This document shows positions 12,101 through 23,700 of a DNA stretch of 64,000 bases, one piece after another; the first letter of the stretch is position 1; every line of letters begins with the position of its first letter. The position numbers and the translations under genes were made by a program. This DNA is from Echinococcus granulosus. Lineage: Eukaryota > Platyhelminthes > Cestoda > Cyclophyllidea > Taeniidae. The stretch spans positions 209,407-273,406 of the forward strand of contig NW_020170470.1 of the NCBI RefSeq assembly GCF_000524195.1, in the 5' to 3' direction. Under the pieces are notes generated by a model. That model had not been told where the DNA came from. It was given only the letters and a program-made list of their open reading frames with translations, and did no database searches.

Positions 12101-13956
12101 TTCACGCACCAATTAGTCAACATCATCATTTGGCAAAACTCAAATTATAGTCTGTTTTTCTATTTTAGTAGGCTACGTAGTGTGAAGGCTGAAAAGTGAT
12201 GAAAATTTACGACGCAAGAGTTGGTAAATAGAAAATGAGCGGTACTCAAACCTTAAAAAAACTATTTCGTGTAAATTTGACCCTCTGCGCATCTAAATAA
12301 GAAGTTGCTGGAATGTGTTTGCATTTGCAAATAAACATTTTTTCGAATGAAAAGTGCATTAACCAATTTGGCTGACAACACCACAGAGATGGATCTTCCC
12401 TGCGTAGTAGCAGAATTTCTAAGAGCTAAGAAGAGGTCGCATTTTGTAAATGGCAAGTTAATACTTCCCCCAAATACTAATACATATGAATCGGTAACGA
12501 AACATAAGCATGTGGCTTGATTTAGAACCATATGCATTAATTTAATCACTTTGACATGGGGAACTGGATTAAATCAGTGTGTACTATTAAGGTGATAAGC
12601 TCTATAAGATAAAGTCTACAACAAGTAGTAAAAGGACGCAAAAATGCATGGAATCTCTTAAGAATTATATAATACCAAATCCACTTTTAGCTGGCAATTA
12701 TTTGTCAATTACGAGGCACTTATCACCTAAGAAATAAAGTCACTTTCATTGTATCATATTATAATAACAAATAAAACTCAAGTAAAACCACTGAAAGCCA
12801 TTACTTGCATTTCCAATAAAACATTAAAAGAGCAAAAATATTTTATATATTTAACCCAACGAACGCTGAAAGGTTGATGACAACAAATCTTTTTGCACAT
12901 TTGCACCAAAACTTTGGAACTTTGTGCCTATATGGGAAGAAATAGGGGATCTCTACCCTCAAGGAACGCAAACAAAGATATGCATTTCCAAGGAAAATGT
13001 TCCAAAACATCCGACGGAAAAAGCTATTGATTTATTACATAATAGAAGAAGAAGATGAAAACCACTTTAGCTAAAGATGAACTTCAGTAAAGCATTGAAA
13101 AATTTAATTAAAGATCGTTACATCAAAAAACCAGAAACTATCTTCAGAGACTAAATTTACACATTACTAAAAGCATCACTCTACTTTAACTAAATAATTA
13201 TCAACTATGGCAAATATTTTTATTATGTGGTGGCTGAACTCTGACGTGCATATTAATAAAGGACCATAATAGCAGACAACCCCAAAATTGGTCCTAACCG
13301 AATAAACAACTGCAATGTCTTAATTGGATTTCACCAGCTACACTAAAATATTATTTGTTGCTGACCAATTAGAAATGTAACAGGGGTAAAATTGGGCCAG
13401 AAAATAAAAATACGACTGTCCGAAGATGGATTATTAGATGTAACCAAAAAAATAAGCAACGTTATATTTAAAAAGAAACAAAACCTTATCAATAAATAGA
13501 GATGCACAGATATATCACAAAAAGGGATTCATTTCCATACAAAAATGGCCACTATGATGCGCACTATTGTGATTTATTGCGTAGAGCATTAAACCAAAAA
13601 ACAGCACTGCAAAAAAAATAACAAGCAAAGTTTTAAGCAAAGAACAAAAAAGGACATTCAGTTCAATGACTTAAGGAGCTTTCAAAAGTATTTCTACAAA
13701 AGTGGTTGTTTGAAAAATTCAGAAGTATACATTTCGTAAAACTGCCCAAAAAATGTAAGTAGCAAATATAAGACATAAAGAGCAAGTACAAGTGATAGCC
13801 AGCCATCTACGATCAAATGAATTAAAAAGGCAAAAACGGCATTAGGAGTTAATAATAACGCCTGGACTAGAAGGAACCTCTCCAGTATTAGTTATCTGAT
13901 TAGGAAAATTGACCTTACCCGCAAGTGCAAACTTCACAAATGCAAGGCTTCTTCAT
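9195..13956 (-). CDS. SAXO: SAXO (FAM154) stabilizer of axonemal microtubules
   Basis: Seven exons in transcript order: 13956-13919, 12074-11704, 11286-10963, 10401-10211, 10049-9867, 9787-9599 and 9254-9195 (stop 9197-9195). All have GT-AG borders and consistent phases, giving about 451 residues, near human SAXO1. The N terminus, MKKPCICEVCTCGRHQCPH across exons 1/2, is the Cys-rich signature of SAXO/STOP proteins. The body carries about eleven Mn-type repeats ending in a [TN][YHF]-x-x-[DE][YF] core, for example DSTTNYRLDY, EGLPTYRTDY, QSTTHRVDY and DGQTNYRIEY. The C terminus GYTFE-AVDPCGHEHYKL matches the SAXO tail. The family binds and stabilizes ciliary doublet microtubules, so in a flatworm it should act in cilia, flame cells or sperm. 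Some Mn cores are split by introns (exons 2/3 and 5/6). Intron 1 (1844 nt) is markedly A-rich on the + strand. Confidence 0.92.
12075..13918 (-). other. Long first intron of SAXO, no other gene seen
   Basis: Very AT-rich and A-rich on the + strand, hence T-rich on the transcribed gene's coding strand. Runs of A and short palindromes are common. No reading frame with family resemblance was found. Confidence 0.6.
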
Positions 13957-14698
13957 ATATGGCTTGTCAGAATGTGTTAATTTGCACGGATTGTTAGCCC
14001 GGCCCATCGCCCACGATAATGACTTAAAAAATTTTCGTATAATGCGGATCACTGAATAACATGCCAGCTGGTCCACATAAACGCACAAGAAAAAACTGCA
14101 TAAAACACCTAATCTGCAAAAACTCTTTTGCAAAACATTTGTGCCTTAGTTTTTAGGCTCTAAAAAAGCTTAGAAAAAAGAACGAAGTGGGTTAAACGCA
14201 GTATTTAATAGACAAAATGTCGACTTCCTTTCAGTAAAGGCCTCTGAAAAAACTGCATGCCACCTTAAACTAAGTTGCAATTTTGCGTGCACATTAGGCA
14301 TAAATTGGACTAACAAACGGTTACATGTAAACTTAGCTAGTCTCTATGGCGGCACTTGTAACTAATCCAATTCTAGCCTAAACAAAGAAATAATTCACAT
14401 TTTTAAAAACTATCTCTAGGTTTTTTTCTTTACTCTGGCTGATTATATACATTTGGTGCTTATTTTGATCCATGCCTCACTCATATGGGAAATGTTACTT
14501 TGTCCTGAACTTAACACACGTTTACCAACTAGCAACTGGCCATTTGGTATGGAAAACTGCCTAAGCTTATGCAAGAAATTGCTTTCGGTTAAAACTATTG
14601 TGAATTTTATTTGATAATTCAACCACGTGTATTGTCATTTGGCTTACATGCTTGTCTTCCGCAACTAGCCCTAAAGCATATTGCACGGGTTCTGTTTT
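13957..14698. promoter_or_regulatory. Shared head-to-head upstream region of SAXO and SUCLG2
   Basis: The start codons of the minus-strand SAXO and plus-strand succinyl-CoA ligase genes are 742 nt apart with no gene between, so both 5' UTRs and promoters must fit here. A TATATA string occurs near 14443, but I cannot assign it to either gene. Confidence 0.45.
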
Positions 14699-17456
14699 AT
14701 GATGTCTTTTGGTGCTACTAGGAAATTGCTTTCGAACTCCCCAAAACTGCTACAGTTTCGTCGTAGCTTTAACTTGCCCGAATACCAAAGCAAAATTCTG
14801 ATGAATGAGTACGATCTTGCTGTGCAGGATTTTCGCATAGCATCGTCTGTTGAAGAAGCGGAGCGCATAGTTGCGTCGTTTAAAGTATGTTGATGTTTAC
14901 GTAACTTTATTGTAAATGTAGCCGAACTTGTATGTTCTCAAGGCTCAAGTTCAAGCTGGAGGTAGGAAGTTGGGACATTTCGCTACTGGCGGCGGCAGTG
15001 GTATCCAATTTACCAATGATCCGCAAGAAGTCCCAATCATTGTTTCTAAAATGATAGGAAATCGTTTGGTAACGAAGCAAACAACCGCTGATGGCGTAGT
15101 TGTGAATACCGTATGTTTTTATCCCATTCTTCCTCCTCTTTTCCAATATCTTCATGCGTCTGATTTTAAGCAGGTCATGATCGCTGATGCTGTCAACTTG
15201 AAGAAAGAACGATATCTAGCGATTCTTTTAGATCGTGAAGCTTGTTGTCCTGTTGTCGTTACTTCTGTTGAGGGTGGTGTTAATATTGAAGATGTTGCGC
15301 GCACTAATCCTGATACAATAAATAGGGAATTTATTGATTTGCAAGAAGGAATGACTGGTATAGCCTTCATTGATTACTGACACTTTATGCTATTGTTATA
15401 GATAAAAAAGCCGGGGCCATTTCATGTTCCCTTGGTTTTCCTCCTGGCTTCACACAGCACAAGTTCATGTGCTCTCAGCTGAAGAATCTGTATAATTTAT
15501 TCGTGGATCTCGATTGTCTTCAGGTATGTTAATTAATTAACTGGTAGTACGACCTAGTGATTATGTTTGGGCTTGGATGCTGGGTGTCATATTTTCACAA
15601 CCATAAAACTGTGCATGGAATTGAGCTCATTATGATACCCATGTGCTTTGCTTGCCCCTTTGTACGATGTGAGCAGGTTGAGATCAATCCACTTGGAGAG
15701 AAAGAGGATGGTTCCCTGGTTAACATGGATGCGAAATTTTCGTTTGATAACAATGCGGTGTATCGTCAGCCGCGAGTGGCGGCACTAGCGGCGCAATCGC
15801 GCAAACTGGACTTGGAGGCGGCGGGAGAGCACTCGTTACTGGCGCTGGAGACCAGTGCGGAGGCTCATGGCCTCAACTACATCGGCCTACCCGACGGCAC
15901 CATCGGATGCATGGTGAACGGCGCTGGACTCGCTATGGCCACTCTTGATCTCCTCTCTCTACACCGTGGCAGGGCCGCTAACTTTCTCGATCTCGGTGGC
16001 AAAGCTTCACAGGCTGACGTGGAGTTTGCTCTGCAGACACTTGCCTGTATGTCTACTCTCCCCCTGCCTTCGTTTATTTCGATTTTCGTGGCGCCTACGT
16101 ATTTGATAGAGTTAGTGTCAAAAAATAGATAATGAAATTTTGAATTTATTCTAATTCCCCACCAAATTATTTCTAGTTAAGTCTTTCTCTGTGGCGTTTT
16201 CCATTCCTAATAAATTTGGCCTTATAATTGTGTATCAGACAAGAGGTACTGCAATTAATTCAAGTATGTGTGAAGCAATTTGGACGACAGGGATTTGAAA
16301 GGCGAATAAATCGTGAAAACAGTTTGTTCATGGATAATCTGGCGTTGTCTCTAATTTTTAACGGCAGTGGTTAGTCATTAAACATCTGGTAAATATGGTG
16401 GGTAACAGGCGAACTTTTCAGGTTCGTCTAAATGTCGTAGTTGCAAACGTTTCGGTGCACATTTTGATGTGATTGTCCTGCAAGAGGATCTCCCATTTAT
16501 TCAATCACTTGTTTTTAACTTGTTGGTCAACGTTCGTGAATGGTAAACGTTCTCATCTGCTTTGGCTTTCTCTCACATTGAAAGATGAAGAGCTGTGCTA
16601 TGGCAGCAAAAATGTTTTAGGCTGCACCAATTCACCGCTACTACTGCCTCCAAATCATCTCCATTCATATTTTCCGGTAAGTCTAAAGTGCAGCTACTTT
16701 CGTAGAATGGAGGGTCTTAAATCTTATTTATGTGAGATACGCATAACCATTACCGGATTTTGTATAAATAATAAAAATATTGCCTACAAGGATGACGGTT
16801 TGCATGATGTACATCAAGACGTTGGTTGCTGGTAGTGATCCTGAATAGCTGTATTTTTCAATTAGTAAGGATGCTCAACTTTATGCCGCAGATGTTTCTC
16901 AAACAGTTCATGAGGAAATTTGTAACTTTATAACTGATGTGTTAATGGATCGAGTTTAACCTACTACGGTATATTTGTCTGAATTAAATCCAATCATTGG
17001 CGTCTTCTGATAGTGTGAGACCCTTGGTCCCCATGCTCTGTCAAGTGTAAGGTACAAAAATGCTCGTGTCTCACAAAAACAGAGCCACTTCGGATACGTG
17101 TAAGCAGCTATTTCGGATCTCATCGTGGATGTAGTTGTGTACAATCCATGCTGTGAATTTGTCGCCCGATAATTGCTAATGCTTATGTCTATTTTTTTTT
17201 ATCTGGCCTTAAAGCTGACGACCGAGTGAAGTGCATTTTGATTAACATCTTCGGAGGCATCGTGAACTGCCGGATGGTGGCGGAGGGTATAGTGGCGGCT
17301 TGCCGCCGGCAAAAGCCGCGGGTGCCCCTCGTGGTACGCCTGGAGGGCACAAACTCAACGGAGGGGCGCGATGTGCTGCGCGCCCCCGGGCTCGATATCC
17401 ACATCGCTAAAGACATGGAAGAGGCCGCCAGTATGGCCTGTGGGCTCACGGAGTAG
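14699..17456 (+). CDS. SUCLG2: Succinyl-CoA ligase (GDP-forming) beta subunit, mitochondrial
   Basis: Six exons: 14699-14884, 14922-15110, 15174-15357, 15402-15523, 15677-16046 and 17215-17456 (TAG 17454-17456). Phases agree throughout and give about 430 residues, close to human SUCLG2. The enzyme converts succinyl-CoA, phosphate and NDP to succinate, CoA and NTP in the mitochondrial TCA cycle, paired with SUCLG1. Visible features: a basic N-terminal presequence, the ATP-grasp opening NLPEYQSKILM, VLKAQVQAGGR, VEINPLGE, NGAGLAMATLD, NFLDLGGK, NIFGGIVNC and VVRLEGTN. The NC after NIFGGIV and the LEGTN string favour the GTP-type over the ATP-type (SUCLA2) subunit. Two adjacent ATGs (14699 and 14702) could both start. 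Introns 1-3 are only 37, 63 and 44 nt, while intron 5 is 1168 nt. Exons 5 and 6 are clearly more GC-rich than the rest. Confidence 0.97.
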
Positions 17457-17897
17457 GCCTCTCCAGTGAGCAGTCAGCACTAGCTTTTTCACCGCTATTC
17501 GATCACTGCTTGTATAAAACGCTTTCCGGCCCACTTTTTTTACAAACAATTACGAATGCGCCTTATCTCGCTTTTATACGGTATAAAACGCATTGGAGGG
17601 AGGTAATTCTGTTAATCCGGATTATGGGAAACCGACGGCGTGTGATGCCAACTCAAAGGAGGGTCGCAACTATGCGCTTTCCTGGTAAATCGCCGCTAAA
17701 ACCAATTTCCGCTTTGACGAAAGTAGTAATTAATGACATGATTTATTGGGACGTAGAGAAGTATTAAACAGAGCTGTTGTATTTTGATACAAAGATGAAA
17801 TACTCTCACAAGTCAACATACAGCTACGAGACAGGAGCACTTGGATTAAGGAGAGCATCCAAGCCAATGGGTCTACAGATGAGACCTGTGAGGGATC
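17457..17897. other. Short convergent intergenic region, SUCLG2/ALG13
   Basis: This 441-nt stretch holds the 3' UTRs of both flanking genes. No exact AATAAA for SUCLG2 was found on the + strand. An 85-codon open frame (17510-17767, +) has no recognisable features and is treated as chance. Confidence 0.5.
17742..17747 (-). terminator. Poly(A) signal for ALG13 on the minus strand
   Basis: TTTATT on the + strand reads AATAAA on the minus strand, about 150 nt beyond the ALG13 stop, a typical 3' UTR distance. Confidence 0.55.
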
Positions 17898-18699
17898 TCA
17901 TCTAGTATGTGGCACGTCGAGTAAGTTGTTCAGGAAGTCAATTAAAAGCGAAGCATTGCCTCTGTAGAAGGGGATGAGGCCAACGCTTTCGGGTGTGGTT
18001 GAGGGACCGAATAGGACTTTTGGTTCGCATTCCCGCCAGAATGTAGCCTGCTAAAATGAAGAGGGCATTACGAAGGCAATGTGCTCAATGTAGCAGGTCG
18101 GTGCACACTTTCAAATTTTGTGGAGTATGGGCATTCCTCCCATACGTATTTCCATCCGCATAATAAGTGTTGCTAAAAAATCCAGATGTCAGTAAATAGC
18201 CACGAGAGATGTCACGAGGCAACACGCTAGTGCATAATCAAAAAGTGCCCGCAAAACCTACTTGACATTCCAAGAACAGATTTTGTTTCCCAGTGGAGAT
18301 AAATTCGTAGAGGTCTTTCACTCGCGAAACAAATGCGTGTTTGCCCTCATACAAAGTGGAAGCAAGCTCCTCTTGGTGGTTATTCATCAAGTCTTCATTT
18401 ATAACGACAATAAGTTTGCGCCCACCAGGAGGTGAAAGTGCTTCCATACAGGTACCCGCTCCACCATGACTAATTACCAAAGACGATTCGGAAAAAATGG
18501 AATTCAATTCCACCCGATAACGAAAGGCGACAACTTCCAATAAGCTCTCTGACAATGATGGCTCGACGGTACCACTCCCATATTGTATAAAGACTTTTCG
18601 GTATCCCAAGTTTAAAAGTGCTAGATGAAACCGCCTCGCATTTATTTCTTGAATCAGTTTATCAAAAGAGGTGGTGCCCACGGTTATAAAAACGGCCAT
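17898..18699 (-). CDS. ALG13: ALG13, catalytic subunit of UDP-GlcNAc transferase for lipid-linked oligosaccharide
   Basis: Two coding exons: 18699-18262 (146 codons) and 18047-17898 (49 codons plus TGA at 17900-17898), about 195 residues. Alg13 joins membrane-bound Alg14 on the cytosolic face of the ER to add the second GlcNAc of the dolichol-linked N-glycan precursor. Family signatures are the glycine loop FITVGTTSFD at residues 4-13, the UDP-GlcNAc-binding SHGGAGT at 77-83 and NEDLMNNHQEEL at 101-112. The ATG matches the usual family start, three residues before the first strand. The acceptor of exon 2 could be 18048 or three bases earlier, which adds one Gln. It is the short single-domain form, without the OTU/Tudor extension of long vertebrate ALG13. 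A possible 30-nt 5' UTR intron lies at 18782-18753. Confidence 0.95.
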
Positions 18700-18752
18700 A
18701 CTTGTTAATCACTCTCAAAGCGCTTTCCGCGAAGGCGAGTCCGTTTGTCAAG

Positions 18753-18782
18753 CTAGGGAAATAGAGTGCAAGGAGTACTTAC
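18753..18782 (-). other. Candidate 30-nt intron in the ALG13 5' UTR
   Basis: On the minus strand this begins with a perfect GTAAGT donor and ends with a pyrimidine-rich tract and CTAG, 53 nt before the ALG13 start codon. Size and motifs fit the very short introns elsewhere in this window. There is no coding phase to confirm it. Confidence 0.4.
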
Positions 18783-19438
18783 AATTTCGGCTCGACAGCG
18801 ATCAAAATTGTGCCTAGCAATCGTGCACTCTCTTGGAAAATTCTCTTCCTTCAAGCAATCGCGTGGAATTTTCCTTAGCTGTGATTAATATAAGGAAGGC
18901 ACCAAAACCACCTTTTGACAACAGTCACTCTTGAGTAAGCAAAGGAGGAGCTCGACCTTTTGATCCTCACAAATGCCCCTGTATTTGCTATCAAACATGT
19001 ACCGAGGCAAGAATGCGCACGGGACTGAATAGCTAGTGACCAATAAAGTGGAAGAAGCTGTTTCTATATCAGCTTTGACTCTAAGATGACGACTTCAAAC
19101 AAGATGATTAAAAAAATTAAATAAGCAAATTAAATGTAGAACTGGGCCGAGATCTGCCCAAGTGAATGAAGTGACGAGATTATCGAGGTTGCATAAGCCA
19201 TAACTTTGGGCTTCCATGGACGTTATTGTCAGTCGATTGCTCAAATCAACATAGCAGCTTCCATCCGCAACAACCCTATCAAGGTCTCATTCATGATAAA
19301 TCATACTAAAAACTTTAAAAAGTTGAACAGGCATTACTGCTCCGTGAAGAGGAAGCGCATCTCAAGCTCCTTTAAACAATAATAATAATTTGTGGAATAA
19401 AAGTTGCTCATCCTAAAAGGATGTAGAATCGGGTGTAA

Positions 19439-19538
19439 NNNNNNNNNNNNNNNNNNNNNNNNNNNNNNNNNNNNNNNNNNNNNNNNNNNNNNNNNNNNNN
19501 NNNNNNNNNNNNNNNNNNNNNNNNNNNNNNNNNNNNNN
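19439..19538. other. Assembly gap (100 N)
   Basis: Exactly 100 N, the conventional length for a gap of unknown size, next to a repeat. Confidence 0.99.
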
Positions 19539-19704
19539 TTGGCTCGTGGGTGTTTTTTTACTGCACCGACTACGTTGTAATGGCAGACGCGGGAGGTTGA
19601 CCTGTGGGAGCGCCGGGGACGACGCTCAAAAGAGGAGGGAGGCTATGTAATACGATAGTGGTTTATCCCTCGGTTCTGGTGGGGCGCCACTTTTGTACTT
19701 CGAA

Positions 19705-20090
19705 TTAGCCCCCTTGTACCTCGCTGGGTGGGCTGGCCTTTTGGGCCATGCCAATAGCCCAGACGCCTTCTCCGTGCTGAATATATATATTCTGCCCGAG
19801 TATTTTGTCTTCTTTCGTCTTAAGGGAGTCCTGGGACGCTACACGGGAGTGGGGAACTCTGGGTTTGTTATGCTAGATTAAAACTACTACAGCAACCACT
19901 ATAACACTATGACTGTCGGTTCTTGTGAAGAGCCCCTTTTTCTTGGTCGTTCCACTTCACACGGTAGACTGGCCTTGGGGCCATACCAGTAGCCCGAATA
20001 CCTTCTGCATACCGAATGCATGCATGCACATATTCTGCCACATGACTGCGTCTTCCTCTGCCATTAGGGAAGTCTCAGAGCGCTGCGACT
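19705..20090. repeat. Two diverged tandem copies of an approximately 230-nt unit
   Basis: Copy 1 (about 19705-19850) and copy 2 (about 19935-20090) share an ordered series of matches: CTGGCCTT, GGGCCAT, CCA then TAGCCC, CCTTCT, ATATTCTGCC, GTCTTC and AGGGA. They are separated by small indels. The offset between corresponding motifs is about 230-245 nt. Open frames across each copy are interrupted and unconserved, so a noncoding or decayed mobile-element origin is likely. Confidence 0.6.
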
Positions 20091-20790
20091 ACTTTCCAAA
20101 ATGCCCTTCAAATATCTTCTAAGGTTAACATAGTATAAATGACTAGTTTCATAGCCATGGAAAAAATTTAAGTTATATCCTAAAGAAGGTTGTTGTGTTT
20201 TTTAGAAATGGTAACGAAGTTGCATATTTATATGCTTGGTTAGAATATTCTCTTACGCAGTTTTGTCTTTTTTAACTTTGTGAGGTAATTTCTGCAGCTT
20301 TTTCTTTGAGAATTGATTTAATATAATGAGTCACCGTTCGCTCTAGGTGCGCTGGGTCTAAATACTCACAACTTAAATATGGATGATTTTTAAATGATAA
20401 ATGTTGGTGTGGTTATTTCAAACGAGATTTCGTACGTCACCCTTCGTGTCCTTGTCCCCCTTTTGTTGCTAAAAGCTTTCTTTGGTCGCACTTGCGATCA
20501 TCTGTGGAGTTCAATTGTTGTTCTGGTTAAGTATCCTAAGCCGTTGCTTCCACCTTTTCCCTATTCTAGCAGCTTCATGTTATTTCTCGTACTTTACTGA
20601 GGTTTTTGTTTTCTGGCTTTCATTACTGGATAGTTATTGTGCGTAGCCACTTTCTTTGGCACAATTTTTTGCTTAATAATATTTGTATTAGGGAGTCTCT
20701 CTAGCTCTGCCTTTTTAAAAAAATCTTTTTTGGTCTTATTGAACGCTCCAATGTTATCTTTTCGTTTTTAACTTATTGCTCTTGCAGAAT

Positions 20791-23700
20791 ATGTCGGATG
20801 GACTACCTGACTCCGTGGACTACTTGCATACTGCCTACCAACCACAATTAATGAATAGCTACAGTGCCGTACGTTGATTTTTCCCTTACTCATTTTTCTT
20901 GTTTTTTCCTTTTCTGCATATTTTAGTGTACTTATCAGCCTCTCACCGCTCCTAATGAAATGTCGGACAATTTAATCCAAAAAGTCAGTGTTGGTAGCAG
21001 TAATTTTTCTACCAATTCTGTGACGCAAGGTGAAAGCGATTCTTTACCGAATACCTGTCCGGAAATCGCGCAGTTTCCTCGTAATTCTTAATGCCTTTTT
21101 TTGTTTTTTTTTTTATAAACTATCACCGATGTGGTCTATTAATCTTTTTTCTGATAGCTGTTCAGTCTATTGCCCATGGTTCTCAAATTTCCAACGCACC
21201 TCACTCAAACGTGTATAGCTCATTCACATCACCGACTCTTTGTTCAAATCAAGTTTCGGTGCAAGAACAGCAGCAGCAACCAGAACGTTTTAGTTTACAA
21301 GCATCTGAAAGCACTTACACGCCGAAATTTGACACCTCCATTTCTTCTCAAGAGGCGCAAACTTCGGGTCCCGTAGAACTTTCTCCATCTAATTGGGCAC
21401 ATTTTAATCCTGAATTTCAACGATATCAACCGTCCACCACTTATGCCCAGCAGCAAAATTCCCTATTACCTCAAAGCCAAAACGTAGCATCTGTCATACA
21501 ACCCCCCACCTCCTACTTTTCGCCTCAGGCCTACCCCACTTCTACATCCCAAGACTCAGTAGCGCCTTGCGCTAGCACCCAGCAAGCGCAATCCCAAAAT
21601 TCCTCGGAATTTGCACCTTCTGCTCATCCGCTGCATTCTCTTTCGTCCTTGCGTGCGCCTCCTCCACAAGCTCCTTTAAGTTCATTGCAACCTTATTGCT
21701 CTTCGCAGCCCTGCGCTTCTTTATCAGGCGCCTCGCAACCTCGGCAACAATATTTTTCGCCTTTGCAAGAGCCTTTCTCGGCAAATCAATCGCCTTTATC
21801 AAGCTCTCAAGCTACTCGACCTAAGACTATGTCACAGTTTCATTCACCTCCCCAGTTGCGGTCCCAGAATCAAGCATCTGCTTCTTCGACGCACCCAACC
21901 TATGCCCAGTTCGCGAATTCGGACTACTTGCAGTCGTCCTCACAGCCAAGACATCCGCAGATGGTGCAAAGGTATCAGACCACTTCTGCACGGGCCGTGC
22001 AGGAACATGAGTCTTTCGTTAGTGTCTCTTCTCAACACTTGACTGATAGGACGCCTGGAGCGGCTCTCTCCTCTGAAGAATGGAATGCACTTAATGGTGC
22101 AGTCAGTTTGTTGCATGATTCTAATTTCCTACCCAACGATGGGCCAGAAAAGCCTCGTTGTCCTAATCTGTCAACACAGGCAAGTGCCTATGGTAAAAAT
22201 TACCCAAGAATGTGTTTTAAGTGGTGCTTTACATTGTCCAGTTCTTATTTATCCAGTGGCACTAATGTAGATGATTATTATGTTGTTTTCAGCGCTGCAT
22301 GTAAAACTGCTCCCTTCGCTAATATGTGTTGCTTAGTACTTCGAGACAAGTTCAGTTCTCTCCCACTTTACATTGAGCACCTCATTTGTAAGGGTATTTT
22401 TGGGGCACTAGTAGCCTAAATGTAAACGTATTGAATGGGAGATTTTCAGGTGCGGATAATTTTATTTTCAAAGCCTAACCGTTTCGCCTGTTATCTCTAC
22501 TTCTACAGTTTTGATTCGGAAACCGTGTTGTCTTGTAGGTCAATTGTCATCCAGACTATATACGCTGTACTTTGACCACCATACCAGTAACGAGTAAGCT
22601 GCAGTCCAAATGTCGTTTGCCTCTGGGGCTCCTAGTGCATCCATTTCGCGATGTAAATGACTTACCCGTTATTCAGCCCTCGGTGATTGTGCGCTGTCGG
22701 TCCTGTCGCACATACATAAACCCTTTTGTCAAGTTCACCGACAATTGCCGCCGCTGGCGCTGCCCAGTGTGTTTGTTGTCAAACATAGTGCCGGACGACT
22801 TCTTTTTCGATCCCGCTACCCAAACATACGGCGATCCGTCGCGCAGGCCGGAGATTCGCTCCGCCACTGTCGAGTTTATTGCGCCTTCGGAATACATGTT
22901 GCGGCCGCCACAGGCAGCCACCTACGTTTTTTGTCTAGAGGTCTCGCGGGCCGCTGTGACTACGGGCTACCTTGAGCTTGTTTGCAATTTGATTGCAGAT
23001 CAGCTCATGAAAATACCTGGTGGCTCAAGGCGACAGGTTGCCATCCTTACCTTTGACTCCGGTGTGCAGTTTTACGTTCTTTCGGGTTAGTTCAAGCCAC
23101 TTGTTTCTTCGACATTTATACTATTTTTTTCCACAATGGACTGATTCGTTCCATGAAAAGTATTTGAAGATAGAAATCGCTCCGTTAGCATTAGTTTTGG
23201 CCTTGAAAAGTAAATATGTCAGTCAGTACACATAACTGAGACTTTGCTCTCGTTTTTTGCTCTTAGGCAAGAAAATGCGAATGGTTATCTGTCAGGATCT
23301 CTCCGAGGTGTTTTTGCCTGATTTGAATGGTATGGTCAATCGGATCAACGACTGTGCACAGCCGATCATCGACCTTCTTCGTCAACTCCCAAGCGAGTTT
23401 GCCAACACCCAGGCAACTTCGAACTGCCTCGGTTTCGTCCTTCAGGTTGATTTTTTCCATTGCTTTCAAAACACGAGATTCACTTACTCACCATCAAGCA
23501 AGCATCTTTACATTCGATGCACTAAAGCATCTAATCTGCACATGCAGACATTTTACTGTCTTGTAAGATGCACTTCATCGCAATCGTTTCTCGTTGGCAT
23601 GGGTTCGAGAATTATCAGAATCTTTGAATTTTTCACCTGTTATTCATTCACACGTGGCATTTGTACTAATGTGACATATGAAACACAATGCCAAACAATT

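Larger units (their letters stand above)
18783..20787. other. Intergenic region between divergent ALG13 and SEC24
   Basis: Contains an N gap (19439-19538), the diverged repeat pair described separately, and then T-rich sequence leading into the SEC24 start. I see no supported gene. The sequence just right of the gap (19539-19690) is more GC-rich than its surroundings and may belong to a dispersed repeat. Confidence 0.5.

Noticed and set aside
17510..17767. 85-codon + strand frame between SUCLG2 and ALG13
   Set aside because: It overlaps the expected 3' UTRs and an ALG13 poly(A) signal; no family resemblance.
22190..22419. Continuation of SEC24 exon 3 beyond 22179
   Set aside because: The frame stays open to a stop at 22419 but would end the protein before the zinc finger; similarity stops at the CAG/GCAAGT junction.
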